Shown: positions 16,585 through 26,234, counted from the stretch's first letter. The stretch: 64,000 nt of DNA from Burkholderiaceae bacterium (GCA_024235895.1 JACKLM010000003.1:310001-374000), one strand, 5' to 3'. A program made the numbers and translations. The notes: generated from the letters alone by a model not told the origin.

Positions 16585-18996
16585 ATGCGGGCAGGACAAT
16601 CGACAACCGGAGACTATACCATCAACAAGTACGACGCATCGGCCGGCGGCGCCTCGCTGCTGGCGGAGATCGAAGGCAGGGTGCAGGGCCATCGCGACGG
16701 CCACGGCTTCGTCGTCGCCGACGACGGCAGCGGCTCGGTCTACCTGCCCCCACCCGAGATGCGCAGCGTGCTGCACCGCGACCGCGTTCGCGTGCGCATC
16801 GTGCGCCTGGACCGCAGCGGCCGACCCGAAGGCCGCGTGCTCGAGATCCTCGAGCGCTCGCCGACGCCGGTCATCGGCCGCCTGCTGCACGAGTCGGGCC
16901 ACTGGCTGGTCGCACCCGAGGACCGGCGCGTCGGACGCGACATCCTGGTGCCCAAGAATGCGATCGCGCATGCGGTCGAGGGCCAGGTCGTCGCCGTCGA
17001 GCTGACCGAGCCGCCATCGCTGCACGCGCAGCCGATCGGGCGCGTGGTCGAGGTGCTGGGCGAGATCGACGACCCCGGCATCGAGATCGAGATCGCGGTG
17101 CGCAAGTTCGACGTGCCGCACCAGTTCTCGCCCGAGGCGCTGGTGCAGGCGGCGGCGCTGCCCGATGTGCTGCGTCCGGCGGACCGGCGCCGCCGCGTCG
17201 ACCTCACCGACGTGCCGCTGGTGACGATCGACGGCGAGGATGCGCGCGACTTCGACGATGCCGTGTACTGCGAGCCCTTCGCGCGCGGGCGCGGCCGTTC
17301 GGCGGTCGAGGGCTGGCGGCTGCTGGTGGCGATCGCCGACGTCAGCCATTACGTCAGGCCGGGCGAACCGCTGGACGCCGACGCCTACGAGCGGGCGACC
17401 TCGGTCTACTTCCCGCGCCGCGTGATCCCGATGCTGCCGGAGAAGCTGTCCAACGGGCTGTGTTCGCTGAACCCCGGGGTCGACCGGCTGGCGACCGTGT
17501 GCGACATGGTCGTCGACGCCGCCGGCGAGGTCACGGCCTACCAGTTCTACCCGGCGGTGATGCGCTCGCACGCCCGGCTGACCTACACCGAGGTGGCCGC
17601 GGCGCTGACCAACACGCGCGGCCTCGAGGCCGAGCGGCACGCGACGCTGCTGCCGCATCTGCTGCACCTGCACGAGGTCTTCCGGGCGCTGCTGAAGGCG
17701 CGTGCGGCGCGCGGCGCCGTGGACTTCGAGACGGTGGAGACGCAGATCGTCTGCGACCCCGACGGCCGCATCGAGCGGATCGTCCCGCGCCTGCGCAACG
17801 ACGCCCACCGCATGATCGAGGAGGCGATGCTCGCGGCCAACGTCTGCGCGGCCGACTTCGTCGCCGCCGCCGGGCATCCGGCGCTGTACCGCGTGCACGA
17901 GGGGCCGACACCGGAGAAGCGACTGGCGCTGGGCAACCAGCTGCGCGCGCTCGGCCTCGGGCTGAACCTGAGCGACGACCCGAAGCCCGCCGAGATCGCC
18001 GCGATCGCCGAGGCGACCCGCGAGCGCCCCGACGCGCGCCAGATCCACACCATGCTGCTGCGCTCGATGCAGCAGGCGATCTACAGCGCCGACAACGCCG
18101 GCCACTTCGGGCTCGCCTACCCCGCCTACGCGCATTTCACGAGCCCGATCCGGCGCTACCCGGACCTGCTCGTGCACCGCGTGATCAAGGCCCTGCTCGG
18201 TGGCCGGCGCTACCAGATCGCGCTCGCCGACACGGCTGCGCTGCCGCCGGTGCCGGTCGACGCCGTGCAGATCCGCGGCAAGGCCGCGCGCGCAAGCCTG
18301 CACGACCTCGAGCAATGGGAGCTCGCCGGCGTCCACTGCAGCGCCTGCGAGCGCCGCGCCGACGAAGCCTCGCGCGACGTCGAGGCCTGGCTCAAGTGCC
18401 GCTACATGCGGGACCGCCTGGGCGAGGAGTTCGACGGCAGCGTCAGCGGGGTCGCGAGCTTCGGGCTGTTCGTGACGCTGGAGCCGCTGTATGTCGAGGG
18501 GCTGGTCCACGTCACCGAACTCGGCGGTGAGTACTACCGCTTCGACGAGCTGCGCCAGGAACTGCGTGGCGAGCGGACCGGCGTGCGCTACGGCATCGGG
18601 ACCCGGGTGCGGGTGCAGGTCAGCCGGGTCGACCTCGACGGTCGGCGCATCGACTTCCGCCTCGTCAGGCCCGACGGCGGCGACAGGCTGTCCGCCGCCG
18701 CCGGCCGGGCGCGGCGCGCGACGGGCAGCGCGGGCAGCGCCGGCGAGGCGCTGGCCGCGGTCCAGGCCGCCGACCGCGCGTTGCGGCGCCAGCGCCCGAA
18801 GGTGCCCGCGGCTCGCGCCGGCGGCAAGACGGGTAGCGCCTCGGCGCCACGCAGGAACGGCACGGCGGGCGACGAGGCGCGCAAGGGCGCAGGCCCCACC
18901 CGGGGCAAGGCGACGGGCAAGGGTGCGGCCGCCGGCGCACGCCGCAAAGGGGGCAAGCGAAGCCGGCGCCAGGCCGACGCGCGGGTGCGCCGCTGA
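16585..18996 (+). CDS. rnr: Exoribonuclease R (RNase II family)
   Basis: A 3'-5' exoribonuclease that degrades structured RNA. The protein has up to 803 residues: cold-shock domains (GHRDGHGFVVADDG), the RNB catalytic domain with DGEDARDFDDAVYC acidic residues and HFTSPIRRYPDLLVHR, an S1 domain (GSVSGVASFGLFVTL) and a Lys/Arg/Ala/Gly-rich tail of about 95 residues. It lacks the N-terminal winged-helix of E. coli RNase R and begins almost directly with the cold-shock domain. The start is uncertain: ATG 16585 is 18 bases from the tRNA 5' end; GTG 16681 is another option. It converges on nnr. Confidence 0.92.
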   Translation: MRAGQSTTGDYTINKYDASAGGASLLAEIEGRVQGHRDGHGFVVADDGSGSVYLPPPEMRSVLHRDRVRVRIVRLDRSGRPEGRVLEILERSPTPVIGRLLHESGHWLVAPEDRRVGRDILVPKNAIAHAVEGQVVAVELTEPPSLHAQPIGRVVEVLGEIDDPGIEIEIAVRKFDVPHQFSPEALVQAAALPDVLRPADRRRRVDLTDVPLVTIDGEDARDFDDAVYCEPFARGRGRSAVEGWRLLVAIADVSHYVRPGEPLDADAYERATSVYFPRRVIPMLPEKLSNGLCSLNPGVDRLATVCDMVVDAAGEVTAYQFYPAVMRSHARLTYTEVAAALTNTRGLEAERHATLLPHLLHLHEVFRALLKARAARGAVDFETVETQIVCDPDGRIERIVPRLRNDAHRMIEEAMLAANVCAADFVAAAGHPALYRVHEGPTPEKRLALGNQLRALGLGLNLSDDPKPAEIAAIAEATRERPDARQIHTMLLRSMQQAIYSADNAGHFGLAYPAYAHFTSPIRRYPDLLVHRVIKALLGGRRYQIALADTAALPPVPVDAVQIRGKAARASLHDLEQWELAGVHCSACERRADEASRDVEAWLKCRYMRDRLGEEFDGSVSGVASFGLFVTLEPLYVEGLVHVTELGGEYYRFDELRQELRGERTGVRYGIGTRVRVQVSRVDLDGRRIDFRLVRPDGGDRLSAAAGRARRATGSAGSAGEALAAVQAADRALRRQRPKVPAARAGGKTGSASAPRRNGTAGDEARKGAGPTRGKATGKGAAAGARRKGGKRSRRQADARVRR

Positions 18997-19062
18997 CCGG
19001 CATCGCGATCGCTCGACGTCGCCGGCCGGCGGGCGAACGCGGCAGCCAGCTCCGGCGCACCT

Positions 19063-20616
19063 TCAGCCGCGCCGGCGCAACGCCTCGACGAGTTCGGTGG
19101 CGCGCAGCGAAGGCGGCACACCGCTTCCTGCACCGGCGGCTGCCAGCGTGACGCTGTCGGTGCCGGCCGCGCGGTCGGCTGCCGCGCCGTGCTCGAAGAC
19201 CGCCTCGGTGGCCAGCTCGAGCACGTCGGGGGCCTTGTCGCCCGCGCGCGCCCAGCGCCCCGCAGCCCACCCCGCCAGCACATCGCCGGTGCCGGCACTG
19301 GCCAGCAGTGCATTGCCGCTCGGGTTGATCCTCAGCCGGCCGTCGGGTGCGGCGACGACGCTGCCCGACCCCTTCAGCACGACGACCGCGTGCAGCCGCG
19401 CGGCCAGCTCGCGCGCCGCCGCGCAGCGGTCGGCCTGCACCTCGGCGGCGGTGCAGCCCAGCAGCCGCGCGGCTTCCAGCGGATGCGGCGTCAGCAGCGT
19501 CGGCCGCCCGCGCCGGCCGCGCGCCGCGAGCGCGGACGCGAGCGCGGCGTCGGCCGCGACCGCGTTCAGCGCATCGGCGTCGAGCAGCAGCCGCGCGGCA
19601 CGCGCGACCAGTGGCGGCAGCCGCGCCGCGATCGCCGCGCCGCCGCCGCAGCCTGCGGCGACGGTCAGCGCCGGCAGACGCCCGGGCTTCAGCAGCGCCT
19701 CGGGATCGCGGTGCATCAGCTCGGGCCAGGCGTCGTCGAGCACACCGCCGGCGGGGTCCAGCGCGACGACGAAGACGCGGCCCGCGCCGGCCGCCAGCGC
19801 CGCGCGCGCGGCCAGCCTCGCTGCCCCCGCCATCCCCGGCGCGCCGCCGACCACCGCGACATCGCCGAACCGGCCCTTGTGCGACGCATGCGCCGCCAGC
19901 GCGATCGGCCGCGGCGGGCCGGCCAGGCGCATCGTCGCGGCCATGGCGTCGGGCAGCGCGACACCGAGGTCGTCGAGCCAGACGCGGCCGGCATGGTCGC
20001 GCCCTGCGGCGGTGAACAGGCCGGGCTTGAGCGTCAGCAGCGCCAGCGTGTGCGTCGCGCGGACCGCCTGCGCGCCCAGCGGCGTGCCGCGGTCGGGGTG
20101 TAGCCCGGAGGGCAGGTCGACCGCCAGCACGGCCCCGCGGATGTCCTGGAGTCGATCGATCGCGTGCGCCAGCCGGCCGTCGGGGGCGCGCGTCGCGCCC
20201 AGCCCGAGCAGCCCGTCGAGCAGCAGGTCAGCGTCGAGCGCGGCGGGAAGTGCATCGGCCACTGGCAGCCCGGCCGCGCGCGCCTGCGCCAGCGCCCACG
20301 CGGCGTCGCCCGGCAGCCGCGCGGCATCGGCGAGCAGTACGGCGCGCGCCTGCCAGCCCAGCCGCTGCAGCGCGGTGGCGGCAACGAGGGCGTCGCCGCC
20401 GTTGTTACCCGGCCCGGCGAGCGCGATCACCGAGCGGCCGCGCGGCGCGATCGCGCGTGCGAGCCGCGCCACGGCGTGACCGGCGCGCGCCATCAGCGCA
20501 TGCGGCGGCGTGGCGGCCAGTGCGTCGGCCTCGATCGCCCGCGTCGCAGCGGCATCGTGCAGCGGCCAGCTGCGGCGCGGCGGCAGCACGGGCTGCAGGG
20601 AATCGAGGTGGGGCAT
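19063..20616 (-). CDS. nnr: Bifunctional NAD(P)H-hydrate repair enzyme Nnr (epimerase plus ADP/ATP-dependent dehydratase)
   Basis: Repairs hydrated NAD(P)H: the N-terminal YjeF_N domain (about residues 1-215, with GPGNNGGDALVAA) epimerises R- and S-NAD(P)HX, and the C-terminal carbohydrate-kinase-like domain (about 230-517, with NPSGNALLASAGTGDVLAGW) dehydrates S-NAD(P)HX. The 517-residue length is normal for the fusion. The start chosen is ATG 20616 (MPHLDSLQP); the frame is open 85 codons further upstream, but that part lies inside the neighbouring oxidoreductase gene. It is last in a minus-strand trio and converges with rnr across 66 bases. Confidence 0.93.
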   Translation of the reverse strand: MPHLDSLQPVLPPRRSWPLHDAAATRAIEADALAATPPHALMARAGHAVARLARAIAPRGRSVIALAGPGNNGGDALVAATALQRLGWQARAVLLADAARLPGDAAWALAQARAAGLPVADALPAALDADLLLDGLLGLGATRAPDGRLAHAIDRLQDIRGAVLAVDLPSGLHPDRGTPLGAQAVRATHTLALLTLKPGLFTAAGRDHAGRVWLDDLGVALPDAMAATMRLAGPPRPIALAAHASHKGRFGDVAVVGGAPGMAGAARLAARAALAAGAGRVFVVALDPAGGVLDDAWPELMHRDPEALLKPGRLPALTVAAGCGGGAAIAARLPPLVARAARLLLDADALNAVAADAALASALAARGRRGRPTLLTPHPLEAARLLGCTAAEVQADRCAAARELAARLHAVVVLKGSGSVVAAPDGRLRINPSGNALLASAGTGDVLAGWAAGRWARAGDKAPDVLELATEAVFEHGAAADRAAGTDSVTLAAAGAGSGVPPSLRATELVEALRRRG

Positions 20617-20677
20617 GGGCGGGTCCGGCGGGCGGGGGCGTGCCGCGATGCTGCCAGACTCCAGGCCCGGGCGGTTC

Positions 20678-21895
20678 TCAGCGCAGGCGATCGATGCCCA
20701 GGGCGCGGCCGTCGATCGCGCTCGCCCGGCCGCCGAGCCGATCCGCCAGCAGCCGCGCCGTCGCGGCCGCGATGGTCCAGCCGCCGCCTCCGTGGCCGAG
20801 GTTGAGCCAGATGCCGTCGACGCCTGCGCCGCCGACCAGCGGCAGCCCGTCCGGAAGCATCGCGCGCGCACCCTTCCAGCGCTGCGCCTGCGCGAGCTGC
20901 GCCGCGCCGGGGAACCAGTCGTGCAGCACGGCGTACAGCGTGGCGAGCGTCGGCTCGTGCAGCGTCTGCGCGTCGCCGCCGAGCTCGGCGCCGCCGGCGA
21001 CGCGGACGCGCCGGCCGAGCCGGACGATCGTCACCGCATGGCGCTCGTCGACCACGGCGGCGCGCGGCCCGAGCATCCCGTGACCGTCGACCTCGCGCAG
21101 CGGCGCGGTGAGCGAATGGCCCCAGACCGCTGCCAGCGCCAGCCGCACGCCGAGCGGCGCCAGCAGCTCGGCCGAGGCGGCGCCGGCGGCGACGACGACG
21201 GCGTCGAAGCCGTGCTCGCCGTCGTCGCCGACGATCGCCGGCGCCGTGCCGGCACGCAGCGCGCGTACCGTGGCGCCGAACCGCCACTGCGCGCCCAGCC
21301 GCTGCGCCTGCGCCTTCAGCGCGTGCGCGAACTGGCGGCAGTTGACGACGCCCGCCGTGGGCAGGCGGATCGCGGCGCGCAGCGGCACGGCCGCATCCAG
21401 CCCAGGCTCGAGCGCGCGCGCGCGCTCGCCGTCCAGCAGCTCGAAGGCGACACCGAGCTCGGCGAGCCGCTTGATCGGCGCGCGTGCCCGGTCCAGGTCC
21501 TGCTTGCGCCGCAGCAGCACCAGCGCACCCTCGGCGCGCTCGGTATCCAGTCCGAGCTCGGCGTGCAGCGCTTGCAGCCGCGCGTGGCCGGCGTCGGCCA
21601 GCCGCAGCAGCCGCGTGCGGGCCTCGGTGGCGGCAGCACCCGGCCGCAGGCTGCGCCGCTGGCGCCACGCCCAGCGGGCCAGCCCCAGGCCTGCCAGCCG
21701 CGGCGGGATCTCGACCAGGCCCAGCGTCGGGCCCGGGCCGACGAGTGCCGGCGCGACCAGGCTGCCGCTGGCGAAGCTGGCGCCGCCGGCGACCGCATCG
21801 CCGCGCTCGAACACCATGACCTCATGGCCGTCCGCCGCGAGCTCGTACGCCGTGGTGACGCCGACGATGCCAGCGCCGACGATCGCGATCCGCAC
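20678..21895 (-). CDS. DadA-like FAD-dependent oxidoreductase (D-amino acid dehydrogenase small-subunit family)
   Basis: A 405-residue DAO-family flavoprotein. The N-terminal dinucleotide-binding motif is GAGIVGVTTAYELAADGHEV, with an acidic residue at the strand end (FERGD); the C-terminal LGHGGGGWTIAAATARLLAD segment is the typical FAD-contacting end. DadA oxidises D-amino acids to keto acids at the membrane; several homologues act on other amines, so the substrate is open. It begins 1 base after the amidase stop, which suggests co-transcription. Confidence 0.82.
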   Translation of the reverse strand: MRIAIVGAGIVGVTTAYELAADGHEVMVFERGDAVAGGASFASGSLVAPALVGPGPTLGLVEIPPRLAGLGLARWAWRQRRSLRPGAAATEARTRLLRLADAGHARLQALHAELGLDTERAEGALVLLRRKQDLDRARAPIKRLAELGVAFELLDGERARALEPGLDAAVPLRAAIRLPTAGVVNCRQFAHALKAQAQRLGAQWRFGATVRALRAGTAPAIVGDDGEHGFDAVVVAAGAASAELLAPLGVRLALAAVWGHSLTAPLREVDGHGMLGPRAAVVDERHAVTIVRLGRRVRVAGGAELGGDAQTLHEPTLATLYAVLHDWFPGAAQLAQAQRWKGARAMLPDGLPLVGGAGVDGIWLNLGHGGGGWTIAAATARLLADRLGGRASAIDGRALGIDRLR

Positions 21896-21896
21896 C

Positions 21897-23342
21897 TCAG
21901 CCCTCGCGCGCGAAGCCGGCTGCCAGGGCAGACTCGATCGCGGCGCCGATCGCGAGCACGCGCGCGTCGGCCAGCGCCGGCGCGAACACCATCAGCCCGA
22001 CCGGCCAGCCTCCCGGCGCGTGACAGGGCAGGCTGAGCGCGCAGCCGTCGAGGAAGTTGACCGCCGACGGGTTGCGCAGCAGCAGCGCATTGACGCGGAA
22101 GAAGGCCGCGTCGTCCGCCAGCGCGTCGATCGCGGGCGCCAGCATCGGCACGGTGGGTGCGAGCAGCGCGTCGAAGCCGGCGACGGCGGCCTCCACGCGC
22201 ACGATCCAGTCGCGCCGGGCCGCTACGAGGTCGAGGTAGTCCGCGGCCGACATCGCCGCGCCTGCGCGCACACGCGCGGCGACGCGCGGGTCGTAGTCCG
22301 CCTCCCGGGCCGCCAGCCGCACGCGGTGCCAGGCCCAGCTCTCGGCGGCGGCCAGGCTGCCGCCGGCGTGGATCGCGGCGATCTCGTCGAGCTCGGGCAG
22401 CACGATCTCGTCGATCACGGCGCCTGCGGCGCGCAGGCGCGTCAGCGCCAGCTCGAAGGCGGCCGCGACCGCGGGCTCGAGCGCGTCGAGCATCAAGGTC
22501 GTCGGCAGCGCGAGCCGCCAGCGCGCGAGTACCGGCGCGCGGGCGACGGCCGCCGGCGCCGTCGCGTCGCCCGCCAGCAGCGCATCGAGCAGCGCCGCGT
22601 CGCGCACCGAGCGCGTGATCGCGCCGGCCGTATCCAGCGTCGGCGACAGCGGGATGCAGCCGCCCCGCGGGACACGCCGCTGCGTGCCCTTGAAGCCGAC
22701 CAGCCCCTGCAGCGCCGCCGGGATGCGCAGCGAGCCGCCGGTGTCGCTGCCCAGCGCCGCCCACGCCGCGCCCAGCGCGACGCTGGCCGCGCCGCCCGAG
22801 GTCGAGCCACCGGGGATGCGCGGCGTGGCGTCCAGCGCGAGCGTGGCCGGGTTGGCCGGCGTGCCGTGGTGCGGGTTGAGGCCGACGCCGGAGAATGCGA
22901 ACTCGGTCATGCCGGTGTGGCCGACCAGCGCCGCGCCGGCCGCGCGCAACCGCGCGACCGCGGGCGCGTCGGCCACGGCCGGGAGCGCATCGACGAGCAC
23001 CCGGCTGCCGGCGGTCGTCGGCTGGCCGGCGACGTCGAACAAGTCCTTGACCGAGACCGCGAGCCCGGCCAGCTCCGGCAGCGGTGCGCCGGCGGCCGCC
23101 AGCGCATCGACCGCCGCCGCCTGCGCGCGCGCGACGGCGTCGAAGCGACGGACGAACACCGCCTGGCCGCTGGCGTCGTCCGCGCGCGCCAGCGCGTCGT
23201 CGAGCAGCGCCGTGGCGCTCGTGTGCCCGGCAGCGACCCGCGCGCGCGCCGCGTGCAGGTCGGCGGCGGGCGGCGGGGCAGGGGGCGCGAGCGCGGGGCG
23301 GGGCGCGGACGCCGAGTCGCCGCTTGGGCGTGGTAGAATCAT
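21897..23342 (-). CDS. Amidase signature family hydrolase
   Basis: The 481-residue protein has the complete Ser-cisSer-Lys triad: K99 in AVSVKDLFDVAG, the cis-Ser S182 in PGGSTSGGA and the nucleophile S204 in GSDTGGSLRIP. Members hydrolyse small amides, or act as GatA; no gatB/gatC is near and the substrate cannot be assigned. The start ATG (23340-23342) abuts the -10 element of the divergent rpsB promoter, and no other start codon lies nearby. It heads the minus-strand trio with the DadA-like protein and nnr, possibly a small amide/amino-acid catabolic unit. Confidence 0.87.
   Translation of the reverse strand: MILPRPSGDSASAPRPALAPPAPPPAADLHAARARVAAGHTSATALLDDALARADDASGQAVFVRRFDAVARAQAAAVDALAAAGAPLPELAGLAVSVKDLFDVAGQPTTAGSRVLVDALPAVADAPAVARLRAAGAALVGHTGMTEFAFSGVGLNPHHGTPANPATLALDATPRIPGGSTSGGAASVALGAAWAALGSDTGGSLRIPAALQGLVGFKGTQRRVPRGGCIPLSPTLDTAGAITRSVRDAALLDALLAGDATAPAAVARAPVLARWRLALPTTLMLDALEPAVAAAFELALTRLRAAGAVIDEIVLPELDEIAAIHAGGSLAAAESWAWHRVRLAAREADYDPRVAARVRAGAAMSAADYLDLVAARRDWIVRVEAAVAGFDALLAPTVPMLAPAIDALADDAAFFRVNALLLRNPSAVNFLDGCALSLPCHAPGGWPVGLMVFAPALADARVLAIGAAIESALAAGFAREG
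23331..23339 (+). promoter_or_regulatory. Extended -10 promoter element for rpsB-tsf
   Basis: TGGTAGAAT at 23331-23339 is an extended -10 (TG, one base, TAGAAT; 5 of 6 to TATAAT) about 274 bases before rpsB. No good -35 hexamer is visible, which is tolerated by extended -10 promoters. It sits against the amidase start codon on the other strand. Confidence 0.55.
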
Positions 23343-23344
23343 TT

Positions 23345-23612
23345 GGTTTGCCTGAAGACGTCCAGCGAAGGACGCGGCGCGGGGATCCTCTTCGCGAAGC
23401 GCCTTCGGACCGTGCCGGCGATCGCCTTCGATCCTCCGTGAGGCACGGTCGGTGGCGAGCGCCGCGATCGATCCGGCCGCTTCGACCGACTCAGCCGCAG
23501 ACGATGCAGCGAACCCGGCAGCCGAAAGGTGTCGTGGCTCGCGCGCGGCCCTCAGGGGCTGCGCGCGGACGCGATGAGCGCCGGGATTCTAGACCCAACC
23601 TTCGGAGCTCCC
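23345..23612 (+). promoter_or_regulatory. Long 5' leader of rpsB
   Basis: About 268 untranslated bases between the promoter element and rpsB. A perfect 9-bp stem, GACCGTGCC with GGCACGGTC (23408-23416 and 23442-23450), closes a 25-base loop; GGAG at 23604-23607 is the ribosome-binding site. Long leaders before rpsB are used for feedback by S2 in other bacteria; here that is inference. No small gene is seen. Confidence 0.4.
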
Positions 23613-24356
23613 ATGACCGTCTCGATGCGCGACATGCTGGAAGCGGGTGTCCATTTCGGCCACCAGACCCGCTTCTGGAACCCGCGGATGGCGCCGTACA
23701 TCTACGGCCACCGCAACAAGATCCACATCATCAACCTCGAGAAGACGCAGCCGCTGTTCGAGGATGCGATGAAGTTCGTGCGCCAGCTCGCCGGCCGGCG
23801 CGGCACCGTCCTGATGGTCGGGACCAAGCGGCAGGCGCGCGAGGTCATCGCCGCCGAAGCGCAGCGCTGCGGCATGCCCTACGTCGACCAGCGCTGGCTC
23901 GGCGGCATGCTGACCAACTTCAAGACCGTCAAGGGCTCGCTGAAGAAGCTCAAGGAGATGCAGGCGGTCAGGGACGCCGGTACCGAGCAGATGATCAAGA
24001 AGGAGGCGCTGATGTTCGAGCGCGAGCTCGCCAAGCTCGAGAAGGACATCGGTGGCATCCAGGACATGAACGCGCTGCCCGACGCGATGTTCGTGATCGA
24101 CGTCGGCTACCACAAGATCGCGGTGGCCGAGGCGCAGAAGCTCGGCATCCCGATCGTCGGCATCGTCGACACCAACCACTCGCCGCAAGGGATCGACCAC
24201 GTGATCCCGGGCAACGACGATTCGGCCAAGGCGGTCGCGCTGTACGCGCGTGCGGTCGCCGACGCGGTCCTCGAAGGCAAGGCCAGCGGCACCGCCGACG
24301 TGCTGGCCGCCGCCGGCGAGGGCGACGAGTTCGTCGAGGTCCCCGAGGGCGCCTGA
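23613..24356 (+). CDS. rpsB: 30S ribosomal protein S2
   Basis: A 247-residue S2 protein, starting MTVSMRDMLEAGVHFGHQTRFWNPRM and carrying the family's PYVDQRWLGGMLTNF and GIPIVGIVDTNHSP segments. S2 binds late on the 30S head-body junction. ATG 23613 has GGAG five bases upstream; the frame is open to 23529 but those codons belong to the leader. tsf follows after 176 bases. Confidence 0.98.
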   Translation: MTVSMRDMLEAGVHFGHQTRFWNPRMAPYIYGHRNKIHIINLEKTQPLFEDAMKFVRQLAGRRGTVLMVGTKRQAREVIAAEAQRCGMPYVDQRWLGGMLTNFKTVKGSLKKLKEMQAVRDAGTEQMIKKEALMFERELAKLEKDIGGIQDMNALPDAMFVIDVGYHKIAVAEAQKLGIPIVGIVDTNHSPQGIDHVIPGNDDSAKAVALYARAVADAVLEGKASGTADVLAAAGEGDEFVEVPEGA

Positions 24357-24532
24357 GGCCCGCCGCGGGCCCGGCACCGCGCCCGGCCGCCGCCCGGCCT
24401 GCAGCCGGGCCGGTGGCCGCCACCGCCGGCGGTGCGTGCCCCACCGCCAGCGTTCCCCGACCGATGTTCACGCGCCGCTGCCGTCCCCGCTCGCGCGGGG
24501 CCGCGCTCCGGCCAGCCATGGAGAACCCCACG

Positions 24533-25429
24533 ATGCCCGCGATCACTGCAAGCATGGTCGGCGCGCTGCGCGCCAAGACCGACGCTCCGATGATGGAGTG
24601 CAAGAAGGCCCTGACCGAGGCCGACGGCGACATGGCGCGCGCCGAGGAGATCCTGCGCGTCAAGCTCGGCAACAAGGCGGGCAAGGCCGCTTCGCGCATC
24701 ACCGCCGAGGGCGTGGTCGCGGCCGCGGTCGACGGCGCGACCGGCGCGCTGGTCGAGGTCAACTGCGAGACCGACTTCGTCTCCAAGAACGAGACCTTCC
24801 TGGCCTTCGCGCAGGCGCTGGCGGCCCTGGTCGCCGAGCGCGCGCCGGCCGACGTCGCGGCGCTGGCGGCACTGCCTCTGGCGATGGAGGACTTCGGCCC
24901 GACGGTCGAGGACGTTCGCAAGGGGCTGGTCGGCAAGATCGGCGAGAACATGACGATCCGCCGCTTCGTGCGCTACGCCGGCGGCGGCGCGCTGGCGCAC
25001 TACCTGCACGGCACGCGCATCGGTGTCCTCGTCGAGTACACGGGCGACGCGACCGCGGCCAAGGATGTCGCGATGCACGTCGCGGCGATGAAGCCGGCGG
25101 CGCTGTCGTCGTCGCAGGTCCCGGCCGAGCTGGTCGACAAGGAGCGCAAGATCGCGGCCGAGAAGGCCGCCGAGTCGGGCAAGCCGGCCGAGATCGTCGC
25201 CAGGATGGTCGATGGCGCGGTGCAGAAGTTCCTGAAGGAGGTCAGCCTGCTCGACCAGGTCTTCGTCAAGGCGGCCGACGGCAAGCAGGCGGTCGGCCAG
25301 ATGCTGAAGGACAAGGCGACGACGGTGGCCGGCTTCACGCTGTACGTCGTCGGCGAGGGCATCGAGAAGAAGGCCGAGGACTTCGCCGCCGAGGTCGCCG
25401 CGCAGATGGCCGCTGCCAAGGGCGGCTGA
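24533..25429 (+). CDS. tsf: Elongation factor Ts
   Basis: Guanine-nucleotide exchange factor for EF-Tu, 298 residues. The N-terminal UBA-like region has KTDAPMMECKKALTEADGDM and is followed by VNCETDFVSKNETF in the core. ATG 24533 has GGAG at 24520-24523; an in-frame ATG at 24518 is less likely because it overlaps that site. The 176-base rpsB-tsf spacer holds two GC-rich hairpins (about 24357-24371 and 24393-24411) without T runs, and no gene. Confidence 0.97.
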   Translation: MPAITASMVGALRAKTDAPMMECKKALTEADGDMARAEEILRVKLGNKAGKAASRITAEGVVAAAVDGATGALVEVNCETDFVSKNETFLAFAQALAALVAERAPADVAALAALPLAMEDFGPTVEDVRKGLVGKIGENMTIRRFVRYAGGGALAHYLHGTRIGVLVEYTGDATAAKDVAMHVAAMKPAALSSSQVPAELVDKERKIAAEKAAESGKPAEIVARMVDGAVQKFLKEVSLLDQVFVKAADGKQAVGQMLKDKATTVAGFTLYVVGEGIEKKAEDFAAEVAAQMAAAKGG

Positions 25430-25523
25430 GCGCTCGGCGGCGGCCGCGGCCGGCGGTAGACTGCGCGCCGGTGCACGGCGCGCGGCCGCGCGGCTCGGCG
25501 CCGATCCAGCCAGGGACGATCCG

Positions 25524-26234
25524 ATGCCCGCGTACCAGCGCATCCTGCTGAAGCTTTCCGGCGAGGCCCTGATGGGCGACGAGCCCTACGGCATCGACCG
25601 CGCGACCATCGTGCGCATGGCGCGCGAGGTGCGGCAGGTCACCGAGCGCGGGGTGCAGGTCGCCGTGGTCATCGGCGGCGGCAACATCTTCCGCGGCGTG
25701 GCCGGCGGTGCCGGCGGCATGGACCGCGCGACCGCCGACTACATGGGCATGCTCGCCACGGTGATGAATTCGCTCGCGCTGGCCGACACGATGCGGCTGG
25801 AGGGGCTGACCGCGCGCGTGATGTCGGCGATCAACATCGAGCAGGTCGTCGAGCCCTATGTGCGGCCGAAGGCGCTGCAGTACCTCGAGGAGGGCAAGGT
25901 CGTCGTCTTCGCCGCCGGCACCGGCAACCCCTTCTTCACGACCGACACCGCCGCCGCGCTGCGCGGGGCCGAGATCGGTGCCGAGATCGTGCTGAAGGCG
26001 ACCAAGGTCGACGGTGTCTACAGCGCCGACCCGGCCAAGGACCCGCAGGCGAGGCGCTACGACCGCATCAGCTTCGACGAGGCGATCTCGCGCAACCTGC
26101 AGGTCATGGACGCGACCGCGTTCGCGCTGTGCCGCGACCAGAAGCTGCCGATCAAGGTCTTCAGCATCCTGAGACCCGATGCGCTGCTGCGCGTGGTGAT
26201 GGGCGAAGACGAAGGCACCCTGGTTCACGTGTAG
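25524..26234 (+). CDS. pyrH: Uridylate kinase (UMP kinase)
   Basis: Hexameric amino-acid-kinase-fold enzyme that phosphorylates UMP to UDP, 236 residues. Recognisable segments are RILLKLSGEALMG, VVIGGGNIFRG, GTGNPFFTTDTAAALR and KATKVDGVYSADP. It follows tsf by 94 bases and precedes frr by 44, the standard bacterial order rpsB-tsf-pyrH-frr. Confidence 0.97.
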   Translation: MPAYQRILLKLSGEALMGDEPYGIDRATIVRMAREVRQVTERGVQVAVVIGGGNIFRGVAGGAGGMDRATADYMGMLATVMNSLALADTMRLEGLTARVMSAINIEQVVEPYVRPKALQYLEEGKVVVFAAGTGNPFFTTDTAAALRGAEIGAEIVLKATKVDGVYSADPAKDPQARRYDRISFDEAISRNLQVMDATAFALCRDQKLPIKVFSILRPDALLRVVMGEDEGTLVHV

